Positions 56,557-64,000 of a DNA stretch of 64,000 bases are shown here, piece by piece. Numbering within the stretch: position 1 is the first letter of the stretch; every line of letters begins with the position of its first letter. Origin of the DNA: Nocardioides sp. S5 (GTDB lineage: Bacteria; Actinomycetota; Actinomycetes; Propionibacteriales; Nocardioidaceae); NCBI RefSeq assembly GCF_017310035.1, contig NZ_CP022296.1, positions 3,224,001 through 3,288,000 of the forward strand, given 5' to 3'. A program made the translations under genes and the position numbers. The notes beneath the pieces were generated by a model. It saw only the letters and a program-made list of their open reading frames with translations, made no database searches and had not been told where the DNA came from.

Positions 56557-57656
56557 GTGTGGACCCCGACGGGGCGGGTCGCAGCGATGGTGGCCGAACC
56601 GACGACCCGGGTGCCGTCGTAGATCACCACGGCCTGTCCGGGGGCGATGCCCTCGGCGGGGTCGAGCAGGTCGACGACGACGTGGTCCCCCTCGACGACG
56701 ACCACCGCACGGTGCTCCGCGCCGTGGGCGCGCAGCTGCACGGTCCCCTCGACACGCTCGGGCACCGTCCCGCACCACCGCGGCCGGATGCCCTCGACGC
56801 GGTCGACCGCGAGCTGTTCGCGCGGTCCGACGGTCACGGTGGCGCTGACCGGCTCGATGTCCAGCACGAAGCGGGGCTTGCCGTCCGGGGCGGGGGTGCC
56901 CAGGCGCAGCCCTCGGCGCTGTCCGATGGTGAAGCCGTAGGTGCCGGTGTGCGTGCCCACCGTCTCCCCGGTGGTGGCGTCGACGATGTCGCCGCCGTGG
57001 TTGGGCGCGCGATCGCCGAGCTTCTCGCGCAGCCAGCCGGCGTTGTCGCCGTCGGCGACGAAGCAGATGTCGTGGGAGTCGGGCTTGTCGGCCACGAGCA
57101 GCCCGCGCCGTGCGGCCTCCTCGCGCACCAGGGGCTTGGGGGTGTCCCCCAGCGGGAACAGGGAGTGCCGCAGCTGCTGCTGGTCGAGCACGCCGAGGAC
57201 GTAGGACTGGTCCTTGCCGTGGTCGGTGGCCCGGTGCATCTCGACCAGGCCGTCGGCGCCGGTGCGCAGCTGGGCGTAGTGGCCGGTCGCCACCGCGTCG
57301 AAGCCCAGCGCCAGGGCCCGGTCCAGCACCGCGGCGAACTTGATCTTCTCGTTGCACCGCAGGCAGGGGTTGGGCGTGCGGCCGGCGGCGTACTCGTCCA
57401 TGAAGTCCTCCACGACGTCCTCGTGGAACCGCTCGGACAGGTCCCAGACGTAGAACGGGATGCCGATGACGTCGGCCGCGCGGCGCGCGTCGTTGCTGTC
57501 CTCGATGGTGCAGCAGCCACGGGCGCCGGAGCGGTACGACGCGGGGTTGCGGCTCAGCGCCAGGTGCACGCCGGTGACGTCGTGACCGGCCTCGACGGCG
57601 CGCGCTGCGGCGACGGCGGAGTCCACCCCGCCGGACATGGCGGCGACGACCCTCAT
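56553..57656 (-). CDS. mnmA: tRNA 2-thiouridine(34) synthase
   Basis: 367 residues. It adenylates and thiolates U34 of tRNA(Lys/Glu/Gln), using sulfur relayed from a cysteine desulfurase. The PP-loop SGGVDSA (8-14), the first catalytic Cys in [14 protein letters not shown], the DQSYVL loop and the second Cys in [11 protein letters not shown] are present, followed by the beta-barrel domain ([13 protein letters not shown]). It starts ten bases after the desulfurase gene, its natural partner. Confidence 0.95.
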   Translation of the reverse strand: MRVVAAMSGGVDSAVAAARAVEAGHDVTGVHLALSRNPASYRSGARGCCTIEDSNDARRAADVIGIPFYVWDLSERFHEDVVEDFMDEYAAGRTPNPCLRCNEKIKFAAVLDRALALGFDAVATGHYAQLRTGADGLVEMHRATDHGKDQSYVLGVLDQQQLRHSLFPLGDTPKPLVREEAARRGLLVADKPDSHDICFVADGDNAGWLREKLGDRAPNHGGDIVDATTGETVGTHTGTYGFTIGQRRGLRLGTPAPDGKPRFVLDIEPVSATVTVGPREQLAVDRVEGIRPRWCGTVPERVEGTVQLRAHGAEHRAVVVVEGDHVVVDLLDPAEGIAPGQAVVIYDGTRVVGSATIAATRPVGVHT

Positions 57657-57666
57657 CGGTTCCCCT

Positions 57667-58848
57667 TCATCGGGCCCGGGCGGCCCGCGCGCGCTCCACC
57701 ACGGGGCCGATCGCCTCCACGAGGCGGTCGATGTCGGCGGGGGTGGTGCTGTGGCCGAGGGAGAAGCGCAGCGAGTGGCGCGCCTGGTCGTCGTCGCAGC
57801 CCATCGCGAGCAGCACGTGGGACGGCTGCGGGACGCCGGCGGAACAGGCCGACCCCGTGGAGCACTCGATGCCGCGCGCGTCGAGGAGCATCAGCAGCGA
57901 GTCGCCCTCGCAGCCCGGGAAGCCGATGTGGGCGTTGCCGGGCAGCCGGAGCGGGCCGGGCGGGGCGCCGTGGAGGTGGGCGTCGGGGACGACCTCCACC
58001 ACCCGGCGCAGCAGGTCGTCACGCAGCGCGGAGACGCGGGCGGCGTGGTCGTGCTGGTGCTTCACCGACTCCTCCACCGCGGCGGCGAGCCCCGCGATCG
58101 CGGGGACGTCGAGCGTGCCGCTGCGGATGTCGCGCTCCTGCCCGCCTCCGTGCACGAGCGCACTGACGGCCAGGTCGCGGCGTACGACGAGGGCGCCCAC
58201 GCCGTAGGGACCGCCCACCTTGTGGCCGGTGAAGGTCAGCGCGTCGACGCCCGAGGCGGCGAAGTCGACCGGCACCTGCCCGAGCGCCTGCACGGCGTCG
58301 GTGTGCACGGGGACCTGGTGCTCGGCGGCGATCGCGACCACCTCGTCGATCGGCTGGAGCGAGCCGACCTCGTTGTTGGCCCACATCACCGACACGAGTG
58401 CCACGGACGCCGGGTCGCGCGCGATGGAGGCCCGGAGCGCCTCGACGTCGAGGATCCCCTGGGACGAGACGGGCAGGAGCTCGACGTCGGCACCGTCGTA
58501 GGTCGCCAACCAGTCCAGCGGGTCGAGCACGGCGTGGTGCTCGATCGCCGTGGACAGGATGCGGGTGCGGCGCGGGTCCTGCTCGCGGCGCGCCCAGAAG
58601 ATGCCCTTCAACGCGAGGTTGTCCGACTCCGTGCCGCCGGAGGTGAAGACGACGTCGCCGGGCCGGGCGCCGATGACGCCCGCGATCGTCTCGCGCGACT
58701 CCTCCACGATGCGTCGCGCCCCGCGCCCCGAGGCGTGCAGCGAGCTCGCGTTGCCCACGCCGGTCAGGTGCCGGGTCATGGCCTCGATCGCGGCCGGCAG
58801 CATGGGCGTGGTCGCGGCGTGGTCGAGGTAGACGAGCGGCTGGGTCAT
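57667..58848 (-). CDS. Cysteine desulfurase (IscS/NifS family)
   Basis: 393 residues, PLP-dependent. It removes sulfur from cysteine as an enzyme persulfide. [10 protein letters not shown] at the start, [13 protein letters not shown], the PLP-lysine in [12 protein letters not shown] and the catalytic cysteine in [11 protein letters not shown] are present. Its position before mnmA indicates that sulfur is passed to tRNA thiolation; it may also serve Fe-S assembly. TACGCT lies 9 bases before the ATG at 58848. Confidence 0.95.
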   Translation of the reverse strand: MTQPLVYLDHAATTPMLPAAIEAMTRHLTGVGNASSLHASGRGARRIVEESRETIAGVIGARPGDVVFTSGGTESDNLALKGIFWARREQDPRRTRILSTAIEHHAVLDPLDWLATYDGADVELLPVSSQGILDVEALRASIARDPASVALVSVMWANNEVGSLQPIDEVVAIAAEHQVPVHTDAVQALGQVPVDFAASGVDALTFTGHKVGGPYGVGALVVRRDLAVSALVHGGGQERDIRSGTLDVPAIAGLAAAVEESVKHQHDHAARVSALRDDLLRRVVEVVPDAHLHGAPPGPLRLPGNAHIGFPGCEGDSLLMLLDARGIECSTGSACSAGVPQPSHVLLAMGCDDDQARHSLRFSLGHSTTPADIDRLVEAIGPVVERARAARAR

Positions 58849-58909
58849 GACCTGCCAAGCGTACGGGGCCTCCGTGCGCGAACCGGCCCCGCATGTCCCC
58901 GCCTGCGCC

Positions 58910-58915
58910 TAGGCT
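58910..58915 (+). promoter_or_regulatory. -10-like hexamer of the metalloprotease-like gene
   Basis: TAGGCT lies 6 bases before the GTG at 58922, supporting that start over the ATG two codons later. Confidence 0.45.
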
Positions 58916-58921
58916 CGCGAG

Positions 58922-60169
58922 GTGCGCATGTCCCGGGCCTGGCTGACCAGCCTCCTGCTGGTGCCGCTGCTGGCCTGCCAGGCGCAGCCACCCGCCGACG
59001 ACGGCCCCTCGCCGCGCGACCTGCCGGACAGCAGCGGGACACCGGCGGGGATGGACCAGTCCCTGCGCGACGCCGCGCTCGAGGTGGTCGAGGCCCGCGA
59101 GCGCGCGCTCGTCGACGGTGACCGGGAGGCGTTCCTGGCGACCGTCGACCCCGACGAGCTCGGCTTCTCCGCGACGCAGGCGCGCTGGTTCGACAACCTG
59201 GCTCAGCTCCCGGTGACCGACGTGTCCTACGAGCTCGGCGACGAGGACGTGATGACGCGGGTCGCCGGCGAGGGCGACCTCCAGCTCCCGGTCGACTTCA
59301 CGATGCGGCTGCGCGGCTTCGACCGCCGGCCGGTGACCCAGCGGATGGTGTGGACCTTCGTGCGCAGCGGCGACGACGCGCTGCTGGTCGAGGACCGCAA
59401 CACCCAGATCGACGCCCAGACCGGTTGGACGCCGGCCCCGTGGGACCTCGCCCACATCGACGTACGCCGCTCCGACGGGATCCTCGCGGTCTTCGACGAG
59501 GACACCGCCGAGCACGGCTCCTACGTCATGAGCGACCTCGCCGAGGCGACCGCCGTCGTGCGTAGCCACCTGCCCGGATGGTCCGGGAAGTTCGTGGCCT
59601 ACGGCATCTCCGACGTCACCGCGCTCGACCGGATGAGCGCGATGACGGTGGCCGACACCGCTGCCGTCGCCTTCCCTGTCATGTCCCGCCCGGGCGGTCC
59701 GGCAGCGGCCTACCGCTTCGCGGTGAACCCCACCGTGGTCGGCGACGTGCTCGCGCGCGGACGGGTCTTCCGCCACGAGCTGGTCCACGTCGCCCTCGGC
59801 ACCACCGACGACCGCTCGCCCCTGTGGCTCGTGGAGGGCACGGCCGAGTACGTCGCGCGTTCGGTCCTCCCCGTCGACGACCGTCGGCGCATCGCGGCGC
59901 AGGAGCTGTTCGGCGTCGCCGGCCGGGCGCTCGAGCCCAGCCGCCGCTTCTACACCCGCGACGCCGGCGTGAACTACGCCCTGTCGTCCCTCGTGTGCGA
60001 CTTCCTCGCCAGCACCCGCGGCGAGGACGTGCTCTGGGACCTCGTGCGCACCTTCCGGACGGCGCGGTTCTCGACGTGGGCGGAGTCGGAGGACGTCGTA
60101 CGCCGTGAGCTCGGCCTCTCGACCGACGAGCTCAGTGCACAGGCACTGGCCTGGGCCCGCTCGGCCTGA
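58922..60169 (+). CDS. Lipoprotein with gluzincin-type metalloprotease motif
   Basis: 415 residues. The short signal ends in LLAC, with Cys19 as the likely lipidation site, and a Pro/Asp-rich spacer follows. An N-terminal SnoaL/NTF2-like stretch is possible (AALEVVEARERALVDGDREAFLATVDP). The zinc site is HELVH in FRHELVHVALG followed by WLVEGTAEYVAR, the HExxH plus downstream Glu pattern of gluzincins. An extracytoplasmic membrane-attached peptidase is likely; no substrate is known. It is divergent from the cysteine desulfurase gene. Confidence 0.8.
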   Translation: MRMSRAWLTSLLLVPLLACQAQPPADDGPSPRDLPDSSGTPAGMDQSLRDAALEVVEARERALVDGDREAFLATVDPDELGFSATQARWFDNLAQLPVTDVSYELGDEDVMTRVAGEGDLQLPVDFTMRLRGFDRRPVTQRMVWTFVRSGDDALLVEDRNTQIDAQTGWTPAPWDLAHIDVRRSDGILAVFDEDTAEHGSYVMSDLAEATAVVRSHLPGWSGKFVAYGISDVTALDRMSAMTVADTAAVAFPVMSRPGGPAAAYRFAVNPTVVGDVLARGRVFRHELVHVALGTTDDRSPLWLVEGTAEYVARSVLPVDDRRRIAAQELFGVAGRALEPSRRFYTRDAGVNYALSSLVCDFLASTRGEDVLWDLVRTFRTARFSTWAESEDVVRRELGLSTDELSAQALAWARSA

Positions 60170-60175
60170 ACCGAC

Positions 60176-60835
60176 TCAGGCCATCCGCTCCAGCCACGGG
60201 TGCTCCGGGTACAGCCGGGTGGCGGCGTCGCGGAGCCACTCCCGCTCGGCCTCCTCGAGCAGCGGCCACGCCACCGTCAGGTCCCGGTCGTCCTTGGGCC
60301 GGTGCAGCGCAGCCTTGTAGAGCAGCGCGACCTCCGGCCTCAGCCAGCGCACCCCCCCGTCGTCGACCCAGGTCACGTCGTCGAGGGGCGCGACATGGTC
60401 GGGGTCCCGCTTGCTGGTCCACAGCCCGTCCCGGTCAGGGGTGATGACCAGGTCGATGACCCAAGGGTCCAGCGCACTGCGCCGGACCCACACCTGGCTG
60501 CGGACGTCCAGCACCTCGGGGTGACGGTCGTTGAAGGGCCGCAGCGTGCCGCCGTGGATGCTCCAGAGGTGCCACCGGTCTCCGACGTGCTCGCGGAACG
60601 CTCCCAGGTCGCAGGCCAGCAGGGACAGGTCGACGTCCTCGTGCTCGCGCCGGACGCCGGTGAACGCCTCGATCGCCCATCCGCCGACGATCCACCACAG
60701 ACGGTCGAAGCCGGCCATGAAGTCCACCAGCCCGTCGGGGTCGAGCGGCGCCCACGGCCCGTACCAACCGAAGAACTCCTCGTCCTCCGCGACCTCCTCC
60801 GCCGTCCGGTGCAGCGGCTCGCGCGCGTCGTCCAT
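60176..60835 (-). CDS. Nucleotidyltransferase-fold protein (aminoglycoside adenylyltransferase-like)
   Basis: 219 residues. LWWIVGGWAIEAF followed by VRREHEDVDLSL has the two catalytic acidic residues (HEDVD) of the Pol-beta superfamily, in the pattern seen in AadB/LinB-type drug adenylyltransferases; a third Asp lies in DPWVIDLVI. RPEVALLYKAALHRPKDDRD matches the later helix of the same group. Most chromosomal members have unproven substrates, so resistance should not be assumed. TAGCGT is 6 bases before the ATG at 60835. Confidence 0.8.
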   Translation of the reverse strand: MDDAREPLHRTAEEVAEDEEFFGWYGPWAPLDPDGLVDFMAGFDRLWWIVGGWAIEAFTGVRREHEDVDLSLLACDLGAFREHVGDRWHLWSIHGGTLRPFNDRHPEVLDVRSQVWVRRSALDPWVIDLVITPDRDGLWTSKRDPDHVAPLDDVTWVDDGGVRWLRPEVALLYKAALHRPKDDRDLTVAWPLLEEAEREWLRDAATRLYPEHPWLERMA

Positions 60836-60841
60836 GCTCCG

Positions 60842-60851
60842 ACGCTAGCGT
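60842..60851. promoter_or_regulatory. Overlapping divergent -10-like hexamers
   Basis: acgctagcgt is a palindrome giving TAGCGT on both strands. The minus copy (60842-60847) is 6 bases before the nucleotidyltransferase ATG; the plus copy (60846-60851) lies 24 bases before the HIT gene GTG. Confidence 0.4.
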
Positions 60852-60875
60852 CCGGCGCGGTGGCAGGGTTGCCGC

Positions 60876-61352
60876 GTGCGCACCCACGAGCCCGACGGAT
60901 ACGACTGCCCCTTCTGCCGGATCCAGCGGGGCGGCCACGACGAGCACAACCAGCCCGAGGACGTCGTCGCCGTCACCGACCTCGCCTATGCGCGCATCTC
61001 GCCCAAGTGGTGGCCGGGCAACCCCGGCGCCGCGCTGGTCATCCCCCGCGGTCACCACGAGAACCTCTACTCCATCCCCACCGAGGTCGGCCACGCCGTC
61101 TGGGACCTGACCCAGCGGGTCGCGGTCGCGATGCGGACGGCGTACGACTGCGAGGGCACCTCGACGCGCCAGCACAACGAGCCCGCCGGCAACCAGGACG
61201 TGTGGCACCTGCACGTCCACGTCTTCCCGCGCCACGGCGACGACCACCTCTACGAGCAGCACCGCTCGACGCGGTGGGTGACACCGCAGGAGCGGGAGCC
61301 GTACGCCGACCGGCTCGCCGGTGCGCTCGGCCTGCCCCGCACCTTCGGCTGA
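60876..61352 (+). CDS. HIT-family nucleotide-binding protein
   Basis: 158 residues. The HIT motif is HLHVHVFPRH (about 109-118). An N-terminal CPFC pair suggests zinc binding as in HINT-like proteins. HIT enzymes hydrolyse or transfer nucleotidyl groups (AMP-lysine, Ap4A and similar). The GTG at 60876 is the only start giving the CPFC N-terminus. It shares a divergent control region with the nucleotidyltransferase gene. Confidence 0.88.
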   Translation: MRTHEPDGYDCPFCRIQRGGHDEHNQPEDVVAVTDLAYARISPKWWPGNPGAALVIPRGHHENLYSIPTEVGHAVWDLTQRVAVAMRTAYDCEGTSTRQHNEPAGNQDVWHLHVHVFPRHGDDHLYEQHRSTRWVTPQEREPYADRLAGALGLPRTFG

Positions 61353-61366
61353 GGCAGGATCACCCC

Positions 61367-61689
61367 ATGGACTTCCACCAGATGCAGGACCGCGCCCGTG
61401 CCGTCCGCGCCCGCTAGCAGACGTCGAGGCCGCCACCTACGGCCGCTCGTGGACCACCGAGGAGATCATGCTCGGCTTCCTCGGCGACGTCGGCGACCTC
61501 GCCAAGCTCGTGCAGGGCAAGGCCGGCGTGCGCCCGCGCGACGACCTCGACGAGGCGCTCGCCCACGAGCTCGCAGACTGCCTGTGGAGCGTGCTCACGC
61601 TCGCCGACGCGTACGACGTCGACCTGGCCGGCGCCTTCGCCAGCACCATGGACGAGCTCGAGGAGTCGTTGTCGTCACCGGAGGCCTGA
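61367..61689 (+). pseudogene. MazG-like pyrophosphohydrolase gene with a frameshift
   Basis: From the ATG at 61367 the frame reads MDFHQMQDRARAVRAR and hits TAG at 61415. From about 61420, two frames over, it continues DVEAATYGRSWTTEEI through GDVGDLAKLVQGKAG and ELADCLWSVLTLADAYDVDL to a stop at 61689. Adding one base in the cgctagcag region (as cgctacgcag) would join the halves as RARYADVEAATYG, a natural sequence for small MazG-like enzymes that hydrolyse aberrant NTPs. The rest looks intact, so this is either a recent one-base deletion or a sequencing error. Confidence 0.8.
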
Positions 61690-61739
61690 GGGTGACGGGT
61701 GCCTCTCCCGACGACCCACACTCAGGCGCACCGACGAGG

Positions 61740-62351
61740 TCAGAGTGGAACAGCGTGCGTACGGGCCGCGCGACGCCTTCGCTGGAACCAGACACCGAGG
61801 AGTCCGCCAACCCCGGCGACGCCGCCGCCGATCACCCAGGCGGAGGTCCCTGCCACCGGGGACTCACCGTCAGCTGGAGCCGCCCCAGTCGCCGCCGCCT
61901 GCGTGGGGTGCGCCGGGGCCCCGGTCAGCCGCGCCACGGCCTTGATCCGCTTGGGAGTGGCCAGTGCTGTGCCGTCGCACAGGCTTGCCGTACGGCGTGC
62001 CCCGTCGCTGCTGAGGAAGACGAGGTAGCGGCGGTCGACGATCATGCCCTCCAAGCCGCACGACGCACCGGACATCGGCGACTCGAAGGTGGTCGACGTT
62101 CCGATGTCGCCTCGATAGACGGCATCCACGGCCACGGTGTAGGTGATCGGGTCGGCGCTGCTCATCACGGCCTGCTGGGGCGGGTCCTCCATGCCGACCA
62201 ACGTCCCGGCGAAGATCTCGTCCGCACCGGCAACGGCGTCTGGAACCCCTCGATAGGCACAGGAACATGCGACGGCTGGTCCTGATCCCCACGTCACGAC
62301 CAGACCCGGTACGACGAACACCGTCAGCACCAGGGCACGGAGGAATGGCAT
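61740..62351 (-). CDS. Cys-rich surface protein with C-terminal membrane anchor
   Basis: 203 residues. A signal peptide (about 1-27) ends before ACSCAYRG, so the mature protein would begin near CSC, as in TIMP/NTR-like folds that start with Cys. The beta-rich core has a second SGASCGLEG and a third SLCDG cysteine, and strands such as YTVAVDAVYRG and RRYLVFLSSDG. A spacer and a helix ([18 protein letters not shown]) with RRRR follow, giving a surface-anchored protein. Fold assignment is by pattern only. Function unknown. Confidence 0.7.
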   Translation of the reverse strand: MPFLRALVLTVFVVPGLVVTWGSGPAVACSCAYRGVPDAVAGADEIFAGTLVGMEDPPQQAVMSSADPITYTVAVDAVYRGDIGTSTTFESPMSGASCGLEGMIVDRRYLVFLSSDGARRTASLCDGTALATPKRIKAVARLTGAPAHPTQAAATGAAPADGESPVAGTSAWVIGGGVAGVGGLLGVWFQRRRRAARTHAVPL

Positions 62352-62426
62352 GGCCTTCTGACGGCAGCTCCGAGGTAGGGGTTCCGTCCGCGTCGCTGCA
62401 GGTCCGCACGCCCACCGCGCCGGCTC

Positions 62427-63689
62427 CTACGTCCGCCGGTGGAACCTGAGGTCGCCGTTGGGGAGGCGGTCGGTGCGGTAGCCGGTGTCGTGGGCGCGGT
62501 GGTGGTGGTGCGGGCAGAGCAGGATCGCGTTGTCGAGGTCGGTGGGTCCGCCGGTGTGCCAGGGGTCGAGGTGGTGGGCGTCGCACCAGGTGCCGGGGGT
62601 GTCGCATCCTTCGGCGCGACAGGTGCGGTCGCGGATCAGCAGCGCCTTGCGTTGAGCGGGTGTGAAGAGTCGTTTCGCGCGGCCGAGGTCGACCGGGAGG
62701 CTGGTGCCGTCGAGGACGGTGGGGAGGATCTTCGCGGTGCACGCGAGCCGGCGTGCCTGGCTGGCGGTGATGCGGTCGCCGGTGAGGTCATCGCCCGGGA
62801 CGAGGCCGGCGCCGATGAGGTCGGCGGTGGCGAGCTCGGCCCGCAGCGACGCCAAGGGGATGGTCACGACGACCGTGGTCGCGTCGCCGCCGTGGACGGG
62901 CAGCCGGGTCGGGTCGGCTGCTTCGAGGAACCGGGCGAACGCCTCACCCATGCGGCGGGGGTAGGGCAGCCGGGTGAACGGATCGCCGTCCCCGCCCGTC
63001 TTTTCGTGGGGTGCGCGGGGGTTGGCGAACGCTTCGAGGTAGGTCGCGAGCCGGGTCGCGACCGCGTCCGGCACCAGCGCGCTGATGCGGGTGGTGCCGT
63101 CGCCCTGGCGGCGCATCGTCATCCGCGTCTTGTCCGCGGCGCGGGCTTCGAGATCGGCCAGCCGGGCGGCTTCCGCAGCCTCGGCGATCTCGGGGGCGAC
63201 CACGTCGAGGACCCGCCGCCCGATCCGCCCCAGCTCCTTCGGCCCGAACTCCGCCGCGCACGCGACCAGGTGGGCTTCAGCGCGGTCAACGGTGTCGGCG
63301 TCCACCGCAACGGGAAGGGCGTCGAGGGCTCGGCGGATCACGTGCGCCTGGGCCAGGGTCACGGCGCCCTCGCGCATCCCCACCGCCAGCACCGGCCGCT
63401 CCCGGTCCAACGCCCCAGCGAGGGCGAGATCGGCCCGTGCGTCGGCGTACCGGGCACGAGTCTGGTGCGCCAGCCACCCCGCGGCGTCCTTCGCACCCGT
63501 CGCGTCGGCGAGGTCGCCCGCGTCGGCCAGGACCCTCAGCCGGAGCTCGACCAGCTGCGCCTCGGCCGCGACGAGCTCACGGAGAGCGGCCGCCTTCTCG
63601 GAGGTGGACATGAACGTCGGGTTCGTCCCTGCGACGCCCTTCAGCAGGCTCCGGATGTCGGAGGCAGCAACAAGGATCGGGTGGTTCAC
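62427..63689 (-). CDS. DUF222/13E12-type HNH endonuclease family protein
   Basis: 420 residues. The N-terminal DUF222 domain (LVAAEAQLVELRLRVLADAG, AGWLAHQTRARYADARADLALA, VTLAQAHVIRRALDALP) is joined to a C-terminal HNH domain with CRAEGC, WCDAHHLDPWHTGGPTDLDNAILLCPHHHHRAH. These occur in many copies in actinobacteria and are thought to derive from mobile elements. The GTG at 63689 is chosen because GGAAGGAGG lies 6 bases upstream; the open frame extends further without similarity. A LexA-type box lies about 185 bases upstream. Confidence 0.9.
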   Translation of the reverse strand: MNHPILVAASDIRSLLKGVAGTNPTFMSTSEKAAALRELVAAEAQLVELRLRVLADAGDLADATGAKDAAGWLAHQTRARYADARADLALAGALDRERPVLAVGMREGAVTLAQAHVIRRALDALPVAVDADTVDRAEAHLVACAAEFGPKELGRIGRRVLDVVAPEIAEAAEAARLADLEARAADKTRMTMRRQGDGTTRISALVPDAVATRLATYLEAFANPRAPHEKTGGDGDPFTRLPYPRRMGEAFARFLEAADPTRLPVHGGDATTVVVTIPLASLRAELATADLIGAGLVPGDDLTGDRITASQARRLACTAKILPTVLDGTSLPVDLGRAKRLFTPAQRKALLIRDRTCRAEGCDTPGTWCDAHHLDPWHTGGPTDLDNAILLCPHHHHRAHDTGYRTDRLPNGDLRFHRRT

Positions 63690-64000
63690 GGCTGGCCTCC
63701 TTCCGACGACGGCGTACCCCACGCACGTGCGTGTGGCTCTACGGTCGTCGCTCCTGGAGGCCCGGATCACCGGACTATTACTCACCCTCGCAACTCGCCC
63801 CACCAGCTCGGCATCACGACTACCCGGTGACTGTGGAACGTGAACCCGACTCTACCCCGGCTCGACCATATTTAGAACACACGTTCGATCAAGAACGCAT
63901 CAGGATCCGCCCGTTGTGCGGAGACGACTCGTCCGGGACTCGACGGGCGGTCCTCCGCGTCCGACGCGGCCATCAAGGGTCGAGCAGACGCTGCTCGCGC
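63690..64000. other. Intergenic end of the window
   Basis: These 311 bases hold no supported gene. They contain the DUF222 gene leader, an AT-richer patch around 63865-63900 and the LexA-type box at 63873-63888. Nothing is recognisable from about 63900 to the edge. Confidence 0.5.
63873..63888 (-). promoter_or_regulatory. LexA (SOS) box candidate
   Basis: On the minus strand the site reads CGAACGTGTGTTCT, matching the actinobacterial SOS box CGAAC-N4-GTTCG at all but the last base. It sits in an AT-rich patch upstream of the DUF222/HNH gene. In Mycobacterium tuberculosis several 13E12-repeat genes belong to the LexA regulon, which fits this context. Confidence 0.6.

Overview
The window is high-GC actinobacterial chromosome with many GTG starts, short or overlapping (ATGA/GTGA) gene junctions, an actinobacterial gatCAB-ligA-mnmA neighbourhood and DUF222/13E12-type HNH genes. 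Gene content resembles Nocardioides or a close relative of the Nocardioidaceae; this is inferred from style and content, not from a marker gene. I find about 57 protein genes, no rRNA or tRNA, no CRISPR array and no intact insertion sequence.

Layout. 1-9.4 kb: cimA behind a leader-peptide attenuator, an HNH protein and a membrane Ser/Thr kinase, a TraR/DksA zinc-finger protein, a phage-style SF2 helicase, a DUF2306 membrane protein, ilvE, leuB and a 46-residue ORF. 9.7-14.1 kb: a methyltransferase, a gamma-glutamyltransferase, then a TasA/camelysin-like secreted protein followed by a signal peptidase fused to its own apparent substrate sequence and a LamG-like domain. 14.1-21 kb: a divergent YczE/MocR pair with a palindromic operator, serA, YdeI-like, FrnE-like and NCS1 permease genes. 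21-25 kb: ilvB-ilvN-ilvC behind a second attenuator whose leader peptide reads Ile-Leu-Val. 25-36 kb: peptidase S66, dCMP deaminase, kynureninase operon, ilvD, an XRE regulator, a BNR-repeat protein, PadR, EamA and a sugar-dehydrogenase lipoprotein.

36.3-44.3 kb is the most interesting region: a cobalamin riboswitch heads an operon encoding a secreted alpha/alpha-barrel protein, a membrane-anchored DUF4430-like protein, and the T, A-A and S components of an ECF transporter; a second secreted barrel protein lies just upstream. Barrel plus DUF4430 is the domain set of animal transcobalamin/intrinsic factor, here split between proteins. I infer a vitamin B12 capture and uptake system.

44.5-58.8 kb: gatB-gatA-gatC, an RTX-like repeat protein, ligA, a TetR/MFS/hydrolase cassette with a palindromic operator, a short MetE-like protein, a beta-lactamase-fold hydrolase, mnmA and a cysteine desulfurase. 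58.9-64 kb: a metalloprotease-like lipoprotein, a nucleotidyltransferase, a HIT protein, a frameshifted MazG-like gene, a Cys-rich membrane protein and a DUF222 HNH gene with a LexA-type box upstream.

The window holds nearly all of the isoleucine/valine pathway (cimA, ilvB, ilvN, ilvC, ilvD, ilvE) plus leuB of leucine synthesis, with two separate attenuators. Genome-scale patterns include a -10-like TANNNT hexamer exactly 6-7 bases before the start codon of 13 genes, which predicts widespread leaderless mRNAs, and a dispersed 25-base palindrome present four times, twice inside a coding sequence.
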